A stretch of 64,000 nucleotides of DNA. It comes from JAMXLO01 sp963812475. GTDB taxonomy: Bacteria > Pseudomonadota > Alphaproteobacteria > Acetobacterales > Acetobacteraceae. The stretch lies in contig CAWEVI010000050.1 in NCBI GenBank assembly GCA_963812475.1, forward strand, positions 124,001 to 188,000, given 5' to 3'. Shown here piece after piece: positions 26,566 to 35,434 of the stretch. Each line of letters starts with the position of its first letter. Position 1 is the first letter of the stretch. Below the pieces are notes generated by a model. That model saw only the letters and a program-made list of their open reading frames with translations. It was not told the origin of the DNA and made no database searches. The translations under genes and the position numbers were made by a program.

Positions 26566-26903
26566 CACGCAATTTCATTCCCGCTGAGGAAGCTTTCAAG
26601 GAGTGGCGCAAGGACCCGGAATATGTGGCTGCCTACGATGCACTGGAAGATGAGTTCGCCCTGGCGTCCGCTTTGATACGAGCGCGCGGTGCGGCCCGCA
26701 TGTCGCAGGAGCAGGTGGCGGCTGCTATGGGGACCACCCAGGCGGTGATCGCGCGCCTGGAGGGCGGCCGGATCAAGCCCACGACGCGGACGCTGGAGCG
26801 GTTTGCCAAGGCCACCCGGACTCGCCTGCGCATCAGTTTCGAACCGGAAGGCGCGAGGCGTGGCGCTCGGAGGGGATCGAAGCGCGTTTCGGCCGCTTCG
26901 TAA
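26562..26903 (+). CDS. XRE-family antitoxin (HigA-like)
   Basis: The product contains a helix-turn-helix of the Cro/CI type at about residues 38-92: LIRARGAARMSQEQVAAAMGTTQAVIARLEGGRIKPTTRTLERFAKAT. The N-terminal part (FIPAEEAFKEWRKDPEYVAAYDALEDEF) is the short region usual in HigA proteins that follow Gp49-like toxins. It starts at the ATG at 26562, overlapping the toxin stop, with AGGGAGG upstream. It would neutralise the toxin and repress the promoter at 26211-26238. Confidence 0.9.
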   Translation: MTRNFIPAEEAFKEWRKDPEYVAAYDALEDEFALASALIRARGAARMSQEQVAAAMGTTQAVIARLEGGRIKPTTRTLERFAKATRTRLRISFEPEGARRGARRGSKRVSAAS

Positions 26904-26926
26904 GCAGGCACCTGCGACAGGACGCT

Positions 26927-28327
26927 CTATTGCACGGGCGGTGCGGGCACCCTCGACAGCAACGGGCCAAGACCCTCCGCCATCGTCGGGTGTGCGATGA
27001 CAGCATCGCGCAGGCCGGTGTATGGCAGGCCCGCCAGCATGGCAGTCTGCACCGCGGCCATGACCTCCCCGGCCTCGGCCCCTATCATCGCGAAACCGAG
27101 AATGCGGTCGCTGTCCGCGGCGACAAGCGCCTTCATGAAGCCCTTGGTTTCGCCGATCGTCCGCGAGCGCAGCACCGCGCTGATCGGCAGCTTTGCCACC
27201 CGCACCGCGATTCCCTGGCGTTGTGCATCGCCTTCGCTCAACCCGACCCGAGCGAGGGGCGGGTCGGTGAACATGCAGTACGGAACCAGCCGGTCGCGCG
27301 TTGTGCGGCCCAGTCCGGCCAGATTGTCCCGAATGACCCGGAAATCGTCGAACGACACATGCGTGAACTGCGGGCTGCCGGCGCACTCGCCGATCGCCCA
27401 GACATCGGGCGCGCTCGTTTCCAACCGTTCGTTGACCGCGATGTAGCCACGACTGTCCAAAGCGACGCCGGCCACGTCGAGCCCGATCCCCGCGGTGTTG
27501 GGAATGCGCCCGGTCGCCGCCAGGATGTCGGTGCCCTCGATGGTTCGCTCATCCGACGGCGTCCGCACGAGCAGGCGCACAGTCTGCCCGGATCGTCCCC
27601 GCACACTGAGCACCTCCGCCGAGATAACAACGTCGATGCCTTCGTCGCCCAGAATGCGTCGGATCTCTTCCGCCACGTCGGGGTCTTCGCGTGCGGCGAG
27701 TTGCGGCCCGTGCTCGACGATGGCCACGCGGCTGCCAAAGCGACGGTAGGCCTGCGCCAGTTCGAGCCCGACATAGCCGCCGCCCAGCACGATCAGATGC
27801 GCCGGCAGATAGTCGAGTTCCAGCGCCTCGATATTCGTCAGCGGCCCGGCGGCTGCAAGACCGGGCACGTCCGGAATCGCCGGATGCGTTCCGATATTGA
27901 TGAACACGTGCTCGCCGGTCAGCACGCGCGTGCCACCATCGTTCAGGCGCACCTCGAGCGTCTTGGGTGCGACGAATTTTCCCTCCCCCATGATCAGTTC
28001 GGCGCCGCTCGCCTTGTAGTTCTCCAGGTGCATGGCGATCAGGCCGTCCACCATGTCGCGCTTGCGCTGGCGAACCGTGGCCATGTCGATCGTGACCGGA
28101 CCGGTCGCGGCACCGAAGGTGCCGGCATGGTGGACCAGGTCCACGACCTTGGCGCTCCAGATCTCGTTCTTGCTGGGCAGGCAGTTGATGTTGGGGCAGG
28201 AGCCGCCGATCCAACGGCGTTCGATCACGGCCGTGCGTTTTCCCGATCGCGCCAGGTGCCAGGCCACGAACTTGCCGCCCTCTCCGCTGCCGAGAACAAG
28301 TGCATCGAACCGATCCGATTGAGTCAC
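26927..28327 (-). CDS. Flavin-dependent pyridine-nucleotide disulfide oxidoreductase (mercuric reductase/dihydrolipoamide dehydrogenase-like)
   Basis: The FAD motif FDALVLGSGEGGKFVAWHLA opens the protein and the redox-active cysteine pair is in GGSCPNINCLPSKN. A central NAD(P)-binding motif LIVLGGGYVGLELAQAYRRFG and the FAD-binding LETSAPDVWAIGECAGSPQFTH follow, with a dimerisation domain up to HPTMAEGLGPLL. The class includes MerA-like and other thiol reductases; the substrate is not evident, and there is no HMA domain and no C-terminal Cys pair, so mercury reduction is unlikely. I prefer the GTG at 28327, which has GGAGGT with 4-5 nt spacing. Starts at 28339 and 28357 are possible; the latter would overlap the ABC ATPase stop. 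Confidence 0.85.
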   Translation of the reverse strand: MTQSDRFDALVLGSGEGGKFVAWHLARSGKRTAVIERRWIGGSCPNINCLPSKNEIWSAKVVDLVHHAGTFGAATGPVTIDMATVRQRKRDMVDGLIAMHLENYKASGAELIMGEGKFVAPKTLEVRLNDGGTRVLTGEHVFINIGTHPAIPDVPGLAAAGPLTNIEALELDYLPAHLIVLGGGYVGLELAQAYRRFGSRVAIVEHGPQLAAREDPDVAEEIRRILGDEGIDVVISAEVLSVRGRSGQTVRLLVRTPSDERTIEGTDILAATGRIPNTAGIGLDVAGVALDSRGYIAVNERLETSAPDVWAIGECAGSPQFTHVSFDDFRVIRDNLAGLGRTTRDRLVPYCMFTDPPLARVGLSEGDAQRQGIAVRVAKLPISAVLRSRTIGETKGFMKALVAADSDRILGFAMIGAEAGEVMAAVQTAMLAGLPYTGLRDAVIAHPTMAEGLGPLLSRVPAPPVQ

Positions 28328-28356
28328 CTTGACCTCCATTCGGGCTCTGAACGCCA

Positions 28357-29349
28357 TCAGGCTGCGATCGGAAACGCCGTGGCAAAATGGCACGCGACGA
28401 GCCGCCCCTGGGTTGTCTGGCGCAGCACCGGCTGCTCCGTCCGACACACCGCCTGGGCTATCGGGCAACGCGGATGGAAGTGACAGCCGGACGGCACCCG
28501 CGACGGGCTGGGGACATCCCCGCGGAGGATGATCCGCGTGGTCCGCCGCTCCGGATCGGGCACCGGCGCGGCGGATAGCAGCGCCTGCGTGTAGGGATGG
28601 AACGGGGCATCGAACAGCGCCTCGCTCTCCGCCACTTCGACCAGCCTGCCAAGGTACATCACCGCGATGCGGTGCGCGATGTGCCGCACCACCGCGAGGT
28701 CGTGCGAGATGAACAGGTAGGCGATGCCGAAGCGCTCCTGCAGATCCTGCAGCAGATTCACCACCTGCGAGCGGATCGACACATCCAGCGCGGACACCGG
28801 TTCGTCGGCAACGATCAGCCGCGGACCGGGCGCCAGCGCACGGGCGATCGCGACGCGCTGCCGCTGACCGCCGGAGAATTCAAACGGATGGCGGCGCAGA
28901 TGCACCGCGTCCAGACCGACCAGACGCAGCAGTTCGATCACCCGCTCGCGCCGCTCCGTCTTGCTCCGATACAGGTGATAAACATCCAGCGGTTCGGCGA
29001 CGATGTCCTCCACCCGTTGGCGCGGGCTGAGCGAGGAATACGGATCCTGGAACACGATCTGCACCTCGCGACGGCGTCGGCGCAGGGCTCGACGGCCAAG
29101 ACCGAGCAGATCCTCGCCGCCGAACGTGACGCTGCCGGACGTTGGTTCGGTCAGCCGCAGCAACATGCGTCCCGTCGTCGATTTGCCGCAGCCGGATTCA
29201 CCCACCAGCGCCAGCGTTTCCCCCGCACGCAGATCGAACGACACGCCATCGACCGCCTTCACTTCGCCGATCGTTCGCACGCCGAACGGACCGCCGGTGA
29301 TCGGGAAATGCTTGGTCAGGTCACGGACCTGCAGCAGCGCGAGGGTCAC
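28357..29349 (-). CDS. Oligopeptide/dipeptide ABC transporter ATPase, OppF/DppF type
   Basis: This is one of two ATPases of a peptide-type importer. Walker A is GESGCGKSTTGR, the signature is SGGQRQRVAIARAL and Walker B is RLIVADEPVSALD; the H-loop is ISHDLAVV. The C-terminal oligopeptide extension ends with GCHFHPRCPIAQAVC, the cysteine-rich motif that can hold an Fe-S cluster in this subfamily. Start is a GTG at 29349 overlapping the preceding ATPase stop (GTGA). At 330 aa the length is normal. Confidence 0.93.
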   Translation of the reverse strand: MTLALLQVRDLTKHFPITGGPFGVRTIGEVKAVDGVSFDLRAGETLALVGESGCGKSTTGRMLLRLTEPTSGSVTFGGEDLLGLGRRALRRRRREVQIVFQDPYSSLSPRQRVEDIVAEPLDVYHLYRSKTERRERVIELLRLVGLDAVHLRRHPFEFSGGQRQRVAIARALAPGPRLIVADEPVSALDVSIRSQVVNLLQDLQERFGIAYLFISHDLAVVRHIAHRIAVMYLGRLVEVAESEALFDAPFHPYTQALLSAAPVPDPERRTTRIILRGDVPSPSRVPSGCHFHPRCPIAQAVCRTEQPVLRQTTQGRLVACHFATAFPIAA

Positions 29350-30314
29350 GTCAGCGCCCAGCAGGCCGCCTCGCCGCCGGCTCCGTCACCGACCAGCGGC
29401 GGCTCCGCATCGCGGCACACGTCGCGCGCCAGTGCGCAGCGCGGATGGAAGCGGCAGCCGTGCGGCATGGCGAGCGCCGGCGGCACGGTGCCCTCGATCG
29501 TGCGCATGCGGCGCTCGCGGCTGGTGAGCGACGGCACCGAACGGAGCAACCCTTGCGTGTAGGGATGGCGCGGTGCCGCGAACAGCCGCTTCACCGGTGC
29601 CCGCTCGACCACCTTGCCGGCATACATCACTACAACCGTATCCACGAGATCGGCGATCACACCGAGATCGTGGGTGATCAGGATGATCGCTGTGCCTAGC
29701 TCCTGTTGCAGCCGTCGCATCAGGTCGAGGATCTGCGCCTGGATCGTCACATCGAGTGCCGTCGTCGGTTCGTCTGCGATCAGCAGCTTGGGATGACATG
29801 CCAGCGCCATCGCGATCACCGCGCGCTGACGCATGCCGCCCGAGAGCTGATGCGGATACGACTGCGCGCAACGGGCGGGATCGGGAATGCCCACCAGTTC
29901 CAGCATCTCGACCGCCCGCGCGAACGCCGCCGCGCGCGACGCATCGCGATGCAGCCGCACCGCCTCGGCGATCTGTTCGCCGACGGTGAACACCGGGTTC
30001 AGCGTCGTCATCGGGTCCTGGTAGATCATCGCCATGGCATTGCCGCGCAGCGAGCGCAGCCTGGCTTCGTCCATCGCAACGACGTCCTCGCCGTCGAACG
30101 CGATTCGTCCGGATACGATGCGGGCCGGCGGGCTCGGGATCAGCCGCATCAGCGCGAGCGCGGTCATCGTCTTGCCACAACCCGATTCGCCGACGATGCC
30201 GAGACTGCCGCCGGCGTTCAGGGAAAATCCCACACCGTCGACGGCGCGCACAACGCCGCCTGCGGTGAACAGATGCACGCGCAGATCATCGACCGCCAGC
30301 AGTGGCTGCGTCAC
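29346..30314 (-). CDS. Oligopeptide/dipeptide ABC transporter ATPase, OppD/DppD type
   Basis: This is the partner ATPase. Walker A GESGCGKTMTAL, signature LSGGMRQRAVIAMALA, Walker B LLIADEPTTALDVT, H-loop LITHDLGVIADL. The C-terminal extension has GCRFHPRCALARDVC. It overlaps both neighbours by four bases (GTGA starts), so the operon is strongly translationally coupled. At 322 aa it matches the family. Confidence 0.93.
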   Translation of the reverse strand: MTQPLLAVDDLRVHLFTAGGVVRAVDGVGFSLNAGGSLGIVGESGCGKTMTALALMRLIPSPPARIVSGRIAFDGEDVVAMDEARLRSLRGNAMAMIYQDPMTTLNPVFTVGEQIAEAVRLHRDASRAAAFARAVEMLELVGIPDPARCAQSYPHQLSGGMRQRAVIAMALACHPKLLIADEPTTALDVTIQAQILDLMRRLQQELGTAIILITHDLGVIADLVDTVVVMYAGKVVERAPVKRLFAAPRHPYTQGLLRSVPSLTSRERRMRTIEGTVPPALAMPHGCRFHPRCALARDVCRDAEPPLVGDGAGGEAACWALT

Positions 30315-31180
30315 GCGTCCAGTTCCGGGTCGAGCATGTCGCGGAGTGCGTCACCCACCATGTTGAACGCCAGTACCGCCAGCGTGATCGCGGCGCCGGC
30401 GAAAGCCGCGGGCCATGGATCGCCGACCAAATCGCCCATCCCTTCGCGGATCATGTTGCCCCAACTCGGCGCAGGCGGCTGCGTGCCAAGCCCGAGGAAG
30501 GACAGCGCTGCCTCCAGCCGGATCGCGGTGGCGATCCACAGGCTCAGCGCCACCACCAGCGGCCCCGCGATATTCGGCAGAACGTGGCGCGCCATGACGG
30601 CGAGCGGCCCGCGGCCGGAGGCGATCGACGCATCGATGAACGGCTCGCGCCGTACCACCTGTGTCGCCGATCGCGCCAGGCGGACGAAGCGCGGAAACAA
30701 TGCGATGGCGATGGCGACGATGGCGGTACGGAAACCCGGACCAAGTGCGGCGGCGATCATCACGCCCAGCAGCAGCGAGGGAAACGACATCAGCAGGTCG
30801 GAGAAACGGCTGAGCAGCCGATCGGTCCAGCCGCCGAAATAGCCGGCCAGCATGCCAGCCCAGGTACCGAACAGGGCCGCAAGCGCCGGCGCCGTCACGC
30901 CGATCGACAGCGACGCCCGGGTGCCCAGCAGAACACGCGAAAACACATCGCGCCCGAACGAGTTGGTGCCGAGCCAGTGCTCCGCCGAGGGCCCCTGGCT
31001 TGCGGTGAGAAAGCTCTGCTCCAGCGGGTCTTGCGGCACGATCCATGGCCCTGTCACAGCCACCACGGCGAGTACGCAGACCAGCAGGGCGCCGATCGAA
31101 GCAATCCTGTTGCCGGCGACATAGGCCAGCACGGTGCTGCGTCGCGCGTCGGTGGCGAGCCGTTCCGCAAGGTCGCTCAT
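30311..31180 (-). CDS. Peptide-type ABC transporter permease, DppC/OppC-like
   Basis: This inner-membrane permease has about six helices, the N-terminal OppC-type segment (AGNRIASIGALLVCVLAVVAVTGPWIVP), the DPLEQSFLTASQGPSAEHWLGTNSFGRDVFSRVLLG block, and the EAA-type loop EPFIDASIASGRGPLAVMARHVLPN that contacts the ATPases. I prefer the ATG at 31180 over a GTG at 31186 because GAAGG lies at a good spacing. It lies 10 nt after the DppB-like gene. Confidence 0.92.
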   Translation of the reverse strand: MSDLAERLATDARRSTVLAYVAGNRIASIGALLVCVLAVVAVTGPWIVPQDPLEQSFLTASQGPSAEHWLGTNSFGRDVFSRVLLGTRASLSIGVTAPALAALFGTWAGMLAGYFGGWTDRLLSRFSDLLMSFPSLLLGVMIAAALGPGFRTAIVAIAIALFPRFVRLARSATQVVRREPFIDASIASGRGPLAVMARHVLPNIAGPLVVALSLWIATAIRLEAALSFLGLGTQPPAPSWGNMIREGMGDLVGDPWPAAFAGAAITLAVLAFNMVGDALRDMLDPELDA

Positions 31181-31190
31181 TGCCACGCCT

Positions 31191-32126
31191 TCATCGCAGC
31201 GTGATCCTGGGATCGATCGCGGCGCAGAGCAGATCAGTGAGCAGATTGACCAGCACCACGAAGAACGCGAACACCACCAGCCCGGCCTGCACCATCGTGT
31301 AATCGCGCGCGGTGATGCCGCCGATCAGCAACTGGCCGAGACCGGGACGGGAGAACACCAGCTCCACCGTGATGGTGCCGGAGAGCGTGGTGAGCAGGTA
31401 GATGCCGATGCCCGTCGTCACCGGGATCAGCGCATTGCGCAGCGCGTGCTTGAAAATTACCCAGTGCTCGGCGACGCCTTTGCCACGGGCGGTTCGCACA
31501 TAGTCGCGCCGCAGCACCTCGAGCAGCGAGGACCGCGTCAGGCGCATCACGAACGCCGCCATCACCAGGCCAAGAGTGATCGCCGGCAAGACGAGGTGGT
31601 GCAGTCGATCGAGCACGCCCTCGCCGCCGCCCAGCATAGGGAACCAGTCGAAGTGCAGCGAGAATGCCATCAGCAGCAACACGCCGACATAGAAGTCGGG
31701 CAGCGAGAATCCCGCCAGCGCGAATAACCGGCCGACGATGTCAGGTGCCCGGTTGCGCCGCACTGCCGCCCAGGCGCCGAGCGGCACGCCGATCGCGATG
31801 CCGATCAGTGTCGCGGCGAGAGCAAGCTCGATCGTGTAGGGCAGGCTGCTCAGCAGCAGCGCGTTGATCGATGTGCCGTTGGTCATCGATCGGCCAAAAT
31901 CACCGGTTAGCGCATGGCCGACGAAGCTCAGGTATTGCATCCAGAGCGGCTGGTCCAGCCCGAGTTTCTCGCGGAACGTGGCGATCGCCTCCGGCGTCGC
32001 GTATTCGCCGAGTGCGGCGATGGCGGGATCGCCAGGCAGCACGCGCAGGGCGAGGAAGACCAGCGTCAAAACCAGCAGGACGGTGGGAATGACTTCCAGC
32101 CCGCGGCGCAGGATGTAGCCGCCCAC
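31191..32126 (-). CDS. Peptide-type ABC transporter permease, DppB/OppB-like
   Basis: The first permease of the operon, 311 aa, with the N-terminal YILRRGLEVIPTVLLVLTLVFLALRVLPGDPA characteristic of DppB and the coupling loop DYVRTARGKGVAEHWVIFKHALRNALIPV. The start is a GTG at 32126. A long inverted repeat lies between this gene and the upstream binding-protein gene, so downstream genes may be expressed at a lower level than the binding protein. Confidence 0.92.
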   Translation of the reverse strand: MGGYILRRGLEVIPTVLLVLTLVFLALRVLPGDPAIAALGEYATPEAIATFREKLGLDQPLWMQYLSFVGHALTGDFGRSMTNGTSINALLLSSLPYTIELALAATLIGIAIGVPLGAWAAVRRNRAPDIVGRLFALAGFSLPDFYVGVLLLMAFSLHFDWFPMLGGGEGVLDRLHHLVLPAITLGLVMAAFVMRLTRSSLLEVLRRDYVRTARGKGVAEHWVIFKHALRNALIPVTTGIGIYLLTTLSGTITVELVFSRPGLGQLLIGGITARDYTMVQAGLVVFAFFVVLVNLLTDLLCAAIDPRITLR

Positions 32127-32145
32127 GACGGTGCCTTGCGCCTCA

Positions 32146-32233
32146 CGTCATGGTCGGCGAAGGCCGGCCATCCACGTCTTTTCGTGATACGTGCACCAAA
32201 GACGTGGATGACCGGCCTTCGCCGACCATGACG
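32146..32233. repeat. 36-bp near-perfect inverted repeat (palindromic element)
   Basis: Left arm 32146-32181, right arm 32198-32233, 16-nt loop. The arms pair over 36 positions with a single mismatch (G opposite A at the position of GGATGGCC versus GGATGACC), so the RNA would form a very stable hairpin. The outer ends are CGTCATGGTCGG and CCGACCATGACG. An extra partial end (CCGACCATGACGA) follows at 32240. It shares the CGTCATGG/CCATGACG ends with the element at 49735-49812. Confidence 0.9.
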
Positions 32234-32272
32234 ACGGGGCCGACCATGACGAGGGGGGCTGTGTGCGGCCCT

Positions 32273-33853
32273 TCACTGCCGGACGCTCGCCCGACCCAGC
32301 GTGAACGTGCCCATGAACGCCTTCACCGGGAAGCCGATCTCCAGCCGCGGATTGTGCACCCATGTCCCCGCTGGGCTCGGCAGCGGCACCACCGGCACCT
32401 GCCGCAAGATCTGCATCTGGATCTCCTTCAGCAGCGCCAGCCGCTTGGCATCGTCCACCTCCTGGTGCGCCTGATCGATCAGCGCATCGACATTCCCCGC
32501 GACATCGCCAAAGTGGGAAAAATTCATGTTGTGCGTCGGCTTGTTGACGATGGAACGCGAATCGTAGAACGCGTTGAGGATCGCCTGCGTCAGCGGCGGC
32601 TGGCCGGTGCCATAGACCACCAGCGGATCGAGATCGCGGCGGATATCCACGTGATAGCTGGCGTGATCGACCAGACGCATGTTGATCTGGATGCCAACCT
32701 TGCGAAGCTGCTCCTGCACGATCAGCAGATTGGTCTTGTATTCCTCGCGCTCGCTGATGAACACATCGACGCTGAATCCGTTCGGCATGCCCGCATCGGC
32801 CAGCAGTTTCCGGCTGGCCTGCTGATCAAATGTGTAGGGCCAGTCAGGCGGAATGTCCTCCTTCTGCAGCGATCCATAGAATCCCTGTGGCGAAACCCCA
32901 TACATCGGCTCGACGAAGTCACCGAAAGCGTTCAACCACGCCGTCGGATCGATCGCGTGCGCAATCGCCTGCCGCACGCGGATATCGTCCAGCGGCTTGC
33001 GCGTCATGTTGAGGAACAGCGCCCAGGTCCCGCCCGGCCGGCCATAATCGAAGATCGCGTCGGGCTTCTGCTTCTTGAGGCTGGCAAACCACCCGGGCAC
33101 CGCCGCGCCCTCGATCATGTCCACATCGCCTTTGACAAAGGCGAGCGTGCGCGCGGCGGTTTCGGTGAGGAACAGCACCTCCAGCCGGTCGATCTTCGGC
33201 TTGCCGCCCCAAAACTGGTCGAATGACCGCGTGATGACCTTCTGTTTCGGATCGTAGCTGACGAACTCGAACGGCCCGCTGCCGATCGGGTTGAGCCGCA
33301 ACTTGTCGCCCAACTGTTCCACGGCCTTGCGGCTTTGAACGTAACCGCCAAAGCGCGGCATCATGGAGAAGGCGTAGATGAACGGATTGGGTTGGCTGAG
33401 ATGCAGCACCACCGTGTAGGCGTCCGGCGTATCGATGCTCTCGATCTGGCGGTAATTGGCCGAGTATTGCGACCCGGTCTTCGGATCGGCCATGCGGCGG
33501 ATGGTAAAGGCAACATCGTCCGAGGTGACTTCGCCGAACCCTTTGTGCCACTGCACGCCATGCCGCAGATGGAACGTCCAGGTCCGCGCGTCGGGCGACA
33601 CTTCCCATGTTTCAGCTAGTTCGCCCTGAAGCTGGTCCACCTGGATCTTCGTCGTGCCGTCGGGCGGGCTGACCAGCGTGTTGTAGATCTGACGGATGGT
33701 GAATTCGTCGCCGTTGCCGATGCCGAAGGCCGGATCGAGCGCGCCGAGATCGCGTGCGGCGACGCCGACACGCGCGATCGATTCAGCCGACGCCGCACCG
33801 GCGCACAAGAATCCGACAATGGCGATCAGTGCGCAGCGCAATGAGTGTCGCAT
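32273..33853 (-). CDS. Peptide-type ABC transporter substrate-binding protein (family 5)
   Basis: This is the periplasmic binding component, 526 aa, with signal peptide MRHSLRCALIAIVGFLCAGAASAES. Family-5 features include FTIRQIYNTLVSPPDG, LRHGVQWHKGFGEVTSDDVAFTIRRMADP, TRSFDQFWGGKPKIDRLEVLF and VRQAIAHAIDP. The ligand could be a peptide, a nickel chelate or another amphipathic solute. The ATG at 33853 has AGGGAGA upstream; the in-frame extension to 34060 is spurious. It is the first gene of a five-gene importer operon running to 28357, followed by a flavin reductase. Confidence 0.92.
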   Translation of the reverse strand: MRHSLRCALIAIVGFLCAGAASAESIARVGVAARDLGALDPAFGIGNGDEFTIRQIYNTLVSPPDGTTKIQVDQLQGELAETWEVSPDARTWTFHLRHGVQWHKGFGEVTSDDVAFTIRRMADPKTGSQYSANYRQIESIDTPDAYTVVLHLSQPNPFIYAFSMMPRFGGYVQSRKAVEQLGDKLRLNPIGSGPFEFVSYDPKQKVITRSFDQFWGGKPKIDRLEVLFLTETAARTLAFVKGDVDMIEGAAVPGWFASLKKQKPDAIFDYGRPGGTWALFLNMTRKPLDDIRVRQAIAHAIDPTAWLNAFGDFVEPMYGVSPQGFYGSLQKEDIPPDWPYTFDQQASRKLLADAGMPNGFSVDVFISEREEYKTNLLIVQEQLRKVGIQINMRLVDHASYHVDIRRDLDPLVVYGTGQPPLTQAILNAFYDSRSIVNKPTHNMNFSHFGDVAGNVDALIDQAHQEVDDAKRLALLKEIQMQILRQVPVVPLPSPAGTWVHNPRLEIGFPVKAFMGTFTLGRASVRQ

Positions 33854-33949
33854 GCTCTCTCCCTTGCCGCCGGTCTCGATGTGCCGGTCTGACAGGCTTC
33901 GACGGTATGCAGCCCGGCTCCTCGGCGTCAACAAACCACATTTCCTCGG

Positions 33950-34019
33950 CATGGCCGTCCCCGGACCTGATCCGGGGATTGACCAGGCCATCCGTCGCGC
34001 GACAAGTGCGGCCATGACG
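33950..34019. repeat. Degenerate palindromic element of the CATGGCC...GGCCATGACG type
   Basis: CATGGCCGTCCCCGGACC near 33950, an internal CCGGACCTGATCCGG palindrome and a right end GCGGCCATGACGA resemble a decayed copy of the elements at 32146 and 49735. It lies in the gap between the binding-protein gene and rph. Pairing is broken in several places. Confidence 0.4.
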
Positions 34020-34037
34020 AACTGGTCAGGAGCCACC

Positions 34038-34757
34038 ATGCGACCATCCGGCCGAACCACCGATGCGCTGCGCCCGATCTCGCTGACGCCGGGCTTCGCG
34101 CGTCACGCCGAGGGCTCGTGCCTGATCCGCATGGGCAATACCGAGGTGCTGTGCGCCGCCAGCGTGGAAGGCCGCGTGCCGCCGTTCATGCGCAACTCCG
34201 GTCAGGGCTGGGTCACGGCGGAATATGGCATGCTGCCGCGCGCCACCCACACCCGCGGTGAACGGGAGGCGGCACGCGGCAAGCAGTCGGGACGCACGCA
34301 GGAAATCCAGCGCCTGATCGGCCGCGCGCTGCGCGCCGTGGTGGACCGGTCCGCCATGGGCGAGATCACCCTGACGCTCGACTGCGACGTGCTGAACGCC
34401 GATGGCGGCACGCGCTGTGCCGCGATAACCGGCGCCTGGGTCGCGATGAGCCTCGCCTTCCGCCACATGCTGCGGATGAATGTCATCAAGAAATTGCCCC
34501 TGATTGGCCAGGTGGCAGCGGTGTCGTGCGGAATTTGCGGCGGCGATCCGGTACTGGACCTGGACTATGCGGAGGATTCGTCGGCCGATGCCGATGCCAA
34601 CTTCGTGCTGACGGACACCGGCGGCATCGTCGAGATCCAAGGAACGGCAGAACGGGCGGCGTTCAGTGAGGATCAGTTCCTCGCCATGCTTGGCCTCGCG
34701 CGCCAGGGCGTCGCATCGCTGTTCGAATTGCAGTGCAAGGCGGTCGGCGAGGCGTGA
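34038..34757 (+). CDS. rph: Ribonuclease PH
   Basis: RNase PH is the phosphorolytic 3'-5' exonuclease that trims tRNA precursors. The product starts MRPSGRTTDALRPISLTPGF, contains EGRVPPFMRNSGQGWVTAEYGMLPRATHTR, the phosphate-binding GRTQEIQRLIGRALR and the DCDVLNADGGTRCAAITGAW block. At 239 aa the length is normal. The ATG at 34038 follows CAGGAG; the upstream open frame to 33696 lies in repeat sequence and the opposite-strand gene. It is coupled to rdgB by a TGATG overlap. Confidence 0.97.
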   Translation: MRPSGRTTDALRPISLTPGFARHAEGSCLIRMGNTEVLCAASVEGRVPPFMRNSGQGWVTAEYGMLPRATHTRGEREAARGKQSGRTQEIQRLIGRALRAVVDRSAMGEITLTLDCDVLNADGGTRCAAITGAWVAMSLAFRHMLRMNVIKKLPLIGQVAAVSCGICGGDPVLDLDYAEDSSADADANFVLTDTGGIVEIQGTAERAAFSEDQFLAMLGLARQGVASLFELQCKAVGEA

Positions 34758-35434
34758 TGGCGCGCAAGCTGCCCCGCGGCGCACGGCTCGTTCTGGCGAC
34801 CCACAATTCCGGCAAGCTTGCGGAGCTCGGCGACCTGCTGCGACCGCAAGGCATTACGGCGATTTCCGCAAGCTCGCTTGGCCTGCCGGAACCCGAGGAG
34901 GACGCCCCTGATTTTGTCGGCAATGCGAGGATCAAGGCGCTGGCGTCGACCGCGGCGAGCGGTTTGCCGGCGTTGGCGGACGATTCCGGCTTCTGTGTCG
35001 CCGCGCTGAACGGGGCGCCGGGCGTCTATTCGGCGCGCTGGGCCGGCCCGGCGAAGGATTTTTCCCAAGCGATGCAGCGAGTGAACCGGGAAGTCGCCGA
35101 TGCGCAGGACCGGCGGGCCTGGTTTGTCGCCGCGCTATGCCTCGCCTGGCCGGACGGCCATACCGAGACGTTCGTCGGGCGCGTGAACGGACGGGCGACC
35201 TGGCCGCCGCGCGGGACGAGGGGTTTTGGCTACGATCCGATGTTCATTCCGGCAGGAACCGCGGCGACGTTCGGGGAGATGGACAGCGCGGAGAAGCACG
35301 CGCTCAGTCATCGCGCGCGGGCGTTCGCCCAGATGATCCGGGCATGCCTACTTGCCGATGCAGAACCGGGAGAACAGCGTGTCGAGGATGTCCTCCACGC
35401 CGACGCTGCCGGTAATGCGCCCGAGCGCCCGTAG
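34757..35434 (+). CDS. rdgB: RdgB/HAM1 XTP/dITP pyrophosphatase
   Basis: RdgB removes non-canonical purine nucleotides such as dITP and XTP. The motif LATHNSGKLAEL at the N-terminus, LPALADDSGFCVAALNGAPGVYSARWAG and the C-terminal GYDPMFIP...EKHALSHRARAF are diagnostic. Start is the ATG at 34757 overlapping the rph stop. The product (225 aa) is about 20-25 residues longer than usual: after the normal end near FAQMIRACL it reads on through 87 nt that belong to the convergent mnmE 3' end. Confidence 0.95.
   Translation: MARKLPRGARLVLATHNSGKLAELGDLLRPQGITAISASSLGLPEPEEDAPDFVGNARIKALASTAASGLPALADDSGFCVAALNGAPGVYSARWAGPAKDFSQAMQRVNREVADAQDRRAWFVAALCLAWPDGHTETFVGRVNGRATWPPRGTRGFGYDPMFIPAGTAATFGEMDSAEKHALSHRARAFAQMIRACLLADAEPGEQRVEDVLHADAAGNAPERP

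Noticed and set aside
26927..28327. Mercuric reductase (merA)
   Set aside because: No HMA domain, no C-terminal Cys pair and no other mer genes; only the shared disulfide reductase fold is supported.
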